Assembly: GCA_000434215.1 (NCBI GenBank)
Contig: HF999696.1
Span: 1,014-18,205 of the forward strand
Reading direction: 5' to 3'
From: Bacteroides sp. CAG:144
GTDB taxonomy: Bacteria; Bacteroidota; Bacteroidia; Bacteroidales; UBA11471
DNA: 17,192 nt
Both the position numbers and the translations under genes were made by a program. This document shows positions 14,458-17,192 of the stretch, one piece after another (position 1 is the stretch's first letter; each line of letters starts with the position of its first letter). The notes beneath the pieces are model-generated. The model was not told the DNA's origin. It was given only the letters and a program-made list of their open reading frames with translations, and did not search any database.

Positions 14458-17192
14458 TCAGAAATGCCCGTATCCCCGCGGACCTCGGGGGCCGGGTCGA
14501 GGACCGCCGCCCTCTCCGCCTTTGCCTCCGATCGTGTTGAACTGATAGGCAAAGTAAAGCATACAATAGCTTCCGAGCGAATTGGTTTCCTGATCCTGAA
14601 TATACGAGCTGGTTACCGAACGACGGATACTGGTATTTTGTTGAAGTATGTCGTACACTTTAAACCGCACGGTAGCATTTTTCTTTTCCAAGAACGAATA
14701 AGCCACCGAAGCATTCCACATGACCCGATGCTGGTCATACCCCTCGGCATACCCCGATGTGCCCCGATAACGGCAATCCGTACCTATCGAAACACCGCAA
14801 GGAAGAAACCAATCGACTTCGGCCCGCGCACCGAAATTCATCGTCGACTGGTTATTGTCGGTCTGCATAGTATTTTTCACATACGAGTAAGAATAATTTC
14901 CGCCTATGCTCGCATTGAACAGCTCCGACGAGTACCGCAACGACAGATTTTCGCTGATCTCGTAATTCCGGGAAATATTCTTTACGCTCGTCTCATCATG
15001 ATTCAACGACACGAAACCCACCTCATTTTCATAACCGAAATTGGTATTGGTATTGAAACTGAATTTCTTGTTGCGTTTGAACGGCATGTTATAAAATACC
15101 CACAAAGAAGCGTTCCACTCGCCATTGACATTCACCGGAGTACGGGTACGACCTCCGTCGGGATTATATATCGTCTTCTCCACGATACCGTTTTGCGTCG
15201 CACGACCGTCAATACCGATAGAAAAAGACTGATAGGTATCGACGTTATAAGAGTTGTACCGCAACCACACTCGATGACTGAACTCCGATTTCAGGTCGGG
15301 ATTACCGATATATATGTTCAGCGGGTTGGTAATATCGGGGGTCGCCTGTAATTGCCGTGCCGACGGTTGCGACGTATTACCGTGATAATTCAGGCGGAGG
15401 TTTTTATGTTTCGTAATACGGTAACGCAACCGCAAAGTCGGCGAAAAATTGAGCGAATTTTGAGTGATGTCATTCGCAGTATTGCGACCGAAAAGATAAC
15501 GGGTCTCGCGCTTCTGATGTTCGAGATTGATACCCACGTTAAAATTCATTTTGGTATACACGCCCCGCAAAGAAACTTCACCCCGATGGGTCTGATACCG
15601 GCTGCGCGAAACGTTGCTGTAATTTTCATCGGCGACAGGCAAACCCAAAGAATCGAGCTCGACATATTCTCCGTTTTCGTCTATATTATAGGTATAGGCA
15701 TCGGAATTGCTGTTGTTGTAACGGTACTGATATACAAAATTCAAGTAGTAATGATCCGACAACGGTTCCACATAAGTAACCCGTGCGTTATAAGAAGCTC
15801 CTGATCGGATATTATCGTCTTTTTGCAAACGGACGGAATCGCGTATGCCGGTACGATAGAAATTCAACACATCGTTGGACGTGCCATTTTCTTCATTGCG
15901 GTTAGTGCTATAATTGAAACTGAAACTGAGCCGACGACGAGGATCGCTTTTAAATGCCCGGCTGAAACTTAACCGACCCGACAAATTATATCCGTGAGCA
16001 TCGCTCTGCGAGAGAGAACGCTGATCGTTGACACTGTCGCGATCGGCCAATTCGGAATCACGGTATCCGCCCATCGTCTCGGAATAGCTATTGTTTTCGA
16101 AATGCGACTTGTTAAATCCGAAACGCGGCATAAACTCCAACGTCGTCAACGTATCGATTTCCCAACGCATACGGAAATTCATACTGAAATTATGGCCGCG
16201 ATTGATATTTTCCCCATTGCGATTCACAAAAGAAGAACTGTCGTTGGTCAAGAAATTCTGTTGTTCGCTGCGACTCTTGTAATAACGGTCGCTGCCCATA
16301 TAACCCACATCACCACCTATACGAAGCGTCTTGGACTCATTTCCTACATTGAAATTTCCACCCAACATTCCGGCACTTCCTGTACCGCGATTTCCCCCGG
16401 TCATCATGCGGCTACTACCCGAAAACATCGATGCACCCAAATCTGTCGCCCCTTGATTATTCGTATTATTGAGACTCCCGAGAACAGAGTACTGGTTGTT
16501 CTCGACAAAACGGTTGGCCATGGCATTGACTTCATACATACCGTCGAATTCGTTCATTTGAGTTCCTCCACCGGCCTGTGCTACTCCGAACCAACCTTGT
16601 TTCATACCTTTTTTTACGGTAAGATTTATCACCGTCTCCTCCTCGCCATCATCGACCCCCGAGAAACGCGCTTCATCAGATTTGCGGTCTACAACTTGTA
16701 TCTTCTCGACCATATTAGCCGGCAAGTTTTTGGAAGCGATTTTGGGATCATCGGTAAAGAACTCTTCCCCGTCGATAAGAATCTTTTTCACCTCTTTTCC
16801 CTGTACGGTAATCTTTCCATCTTCATCAACTTCCACACCGGGCAATTTCTTAAACATATCTTCGACGACAGCGTTCGGTTGCGTCTTATACGAGTCGGCA
16901 TTATATTCAAGCGTATCTTCCTTTGCGACTATCGGCGGAACAACAGCCGAAACAACAGCCTCACCCAGCAATACAGCATCGGGCTCCATCTTTATGGAAC
17001 CAAGAGCGACCGAGGGTTGTACCCTTAGCAATTTCGCCGGCTTATATACTCCTTTGTAACCTAAGAAAGAAATATTTACCAGATATTCTCCACGTTTCAG
17101 ATTTTTTATGATAAACTTTCCGTTATCATCGGTCATCGTACCCGTACCCGCAACCAAAGAGCTGTCGGCAGCAGCCAACAATCGCACGGAGA
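14458..17192 (-). CDS. TonB-dependent-receptor-like outer-membrane beta-barrel protein (start lies beyond the window)
   Basis: At least 910 residues of a large outer-membrane protein; the N-terminus with its expected signal peptide lies beyond the right edge. The open frame passes position 17187 (a GTG there is an internal Val) to the window end. Residues about 1-70 of the visible part are a carboxypeptidase-regulatory-like domain (LVAGTGTMTDDNGKFIIKNL, YLVNISFLGYKG). About 90-195 is a TonB plug-like domain (VVEDMFKKLPGVEVDEDG, VKKILIDGEEFFTDDPKI, ANMVEKIQVVDRKSD). The remainder is a beta-barrel with alternating aromatic/polar strands, Asn/Ser-rich loops and a last strand MLYFAYQFNTI. This fits the OMP_b-brl_3 family rather than SusC: no partner SusD gene and no SusC-type long plug are seen. 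The end is an unusual Gly/Pro/Arg tail. The role is probably transport or surface assembly; the ligand is unknown. Confidence 0.85.
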   Translation of the reverse strand, partial: SVRLLAAADSSLVAGTGTMTDDNGKFIIKNLKRGEYLVNISFLGYKGVYKPAKLLRVQPSVALGSIKMEPDAVLLGEAVVSAVVPPIVAKEDTLEYNADSYKTQPNAVVEDMFKKLPGVEVDEDGKITVQGKEVKKILIDGEEFFTDDPKIASKNLPANMVEKIQVVDRKSDEARFSGVDDGEEETVINLTVKKGMKQGWFGVAQAGGGTQMNEFDGMYEVNAMANRFVENNQYSVLGSLNNTNNQGATDLGASMFSGSSRMMTGGNRGTGSAGMLGGNFNVGNESKTLRIGGDVGYMGSDRYYKSRSEQQNFLTNDSSSFVNRNGENINRGHNFSMNFRMRWEIDTLTTLEFMPRFGFNKSHFENNSYSETMGGYRDSELADRDSVNDQRSLSQSDAHGYNLSGRLSFSRAFKSDPRRRLSFSFNYSTNRNEENGTSNDVLNFYRTGIRDSVRLQKDDNIRSGASYNARVTYVEPLSDHYYLNFVYQYRYNNSNSDAYTYNIDENGEYVELDSLGLPVADENYSNVSRSRYQTHRGEVSLRGVYTKMNFNVGINLEHQKRETRYLFGRNTANDITQNSLNFSPTLRLRYRITKHKNLRLNYHGNTSQPSARQLQATPDITNPLNIYIGNPDLKSEFSHRVWLRYNSYNVDTYQSFSIGIDGRATQNGIVEKTIYNPDGGRTRTPVNVNGEWNASLWVFYNMPFKRNKKFSFNTNTNFGYENEVGFVSLNHDETSVKNISRNYEISENLSLRYSSELFNASIGGNYSYSYVKNTMQTDNNQSTMNFGARAEVDWFLPCGVSIGTDCRYRGTSGYAEGYDQHRVMWNASVAYSFLEKKNATVRFKVYDILQQNTSIRRSVTSSYIQDQETNSLGSYCMLYFAYQFNTIGGKGGEGGGPRPGPRGPRGYGHF

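Noticed and set aside
14446..15351. 301-codon plus-strand open frame, and a 344-codon one at 15994-17028
   Set aside because: Both lie antisense to the TonB-receptor-like gene, whose domains are clearly recognisable. Their translations are rich in Ile, Arg and His without domain patterns, as expected for the mirror frame of a strongly biased gene.
1..17192. CRISPR arrays, tRNA or rRNA genes, insertion sequences, integrases and phage or defence genes
   Set aside because: No spaced repeats, cloverleaf sequences, terminal inverted repeats with a transposase, or recognisable mobile or defence proteins were found on either strand by eye.

Overview
The window looks like an ordinary chromosomal stretch from a member of the Bacteroidales (Bacteroidota). 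Three things support this. Seven intergenic regions carry the Bacteroidota -7 promoter box TAnnTTTG. Most genes lack a strong Shine-Dalgarno sequence. The gene set is typical of gut Bacteroidales: a GlmU-like nucleotidyltransferase, an XRE-cupin regulator next to an AMP-forming acyl-CoA ligase, a GDE / GT4 / GH57 glycogen block, a MarC protein, a Crp-family regulator and a large TonB-dependent-receptor-like outer-membrane protein. Frequent TCG and ATCGG-type codons recall Barnesiella or its relatives, but the genus is a guess.

Layout from left to right. Positions 1-798 (minus strand) hold the N-terminal end of a sugar nucleotidyltransferase, cut by the window edge, and upstream of it a small zinc-ribbon/FHA protein with a good promoter. 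Positions 1116-1688 (minus) encode a hexapeptide acetyltransferase of the maltose/galactoside O-acetyltransferase type. Positions 2009-5357 (plus) are a tight three-gene run: XRE-cupin regulator, AMP-forming acyl-CoA synthetase and glutamate 5-kinase (proB). A hairpin at 5391-5414 separates this run from the convergent glycogen operon.

Positions 5455-10088 (minus) form an operon transcribed in the order glycogen debranching enzyme, GT4-type glycosyltransferase, GH57 alpha-amylase-like protein, with gaps of 25 and 34 bases. The GH57 protein has Asn where the family normally has its catalytic Asp, so it may not be an active hydrolase. A MarC-family membrane protein (10395-11003, minus) and a Crp/Fnr-family regulator (11167-11856, plus) are divergent and share a 163-base control region containing a perfect 22-bp inverted repeat. 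Then come an aminotransferase (11939-13132, minus), an ApbE-type FAD:protein FMN transferase (13262-14287, minus) and a TonB-receptor-like beta-barrel protein that runs off the right edge (14458-17192, minus).

No tRNA, rRNA, CRISPR array, insertion sequence or phage gene was seen, and no clearly new multi-gene system. The most interesting points are the altered catalytic residue and basic tail of the GH57 protein, the inverted repeat and shared promoter motif around the Crp-family gene, a promoter for apbE overlapping the preceding terminator, and the Gly/Pro/Arg tail of the outer-membrane protein.
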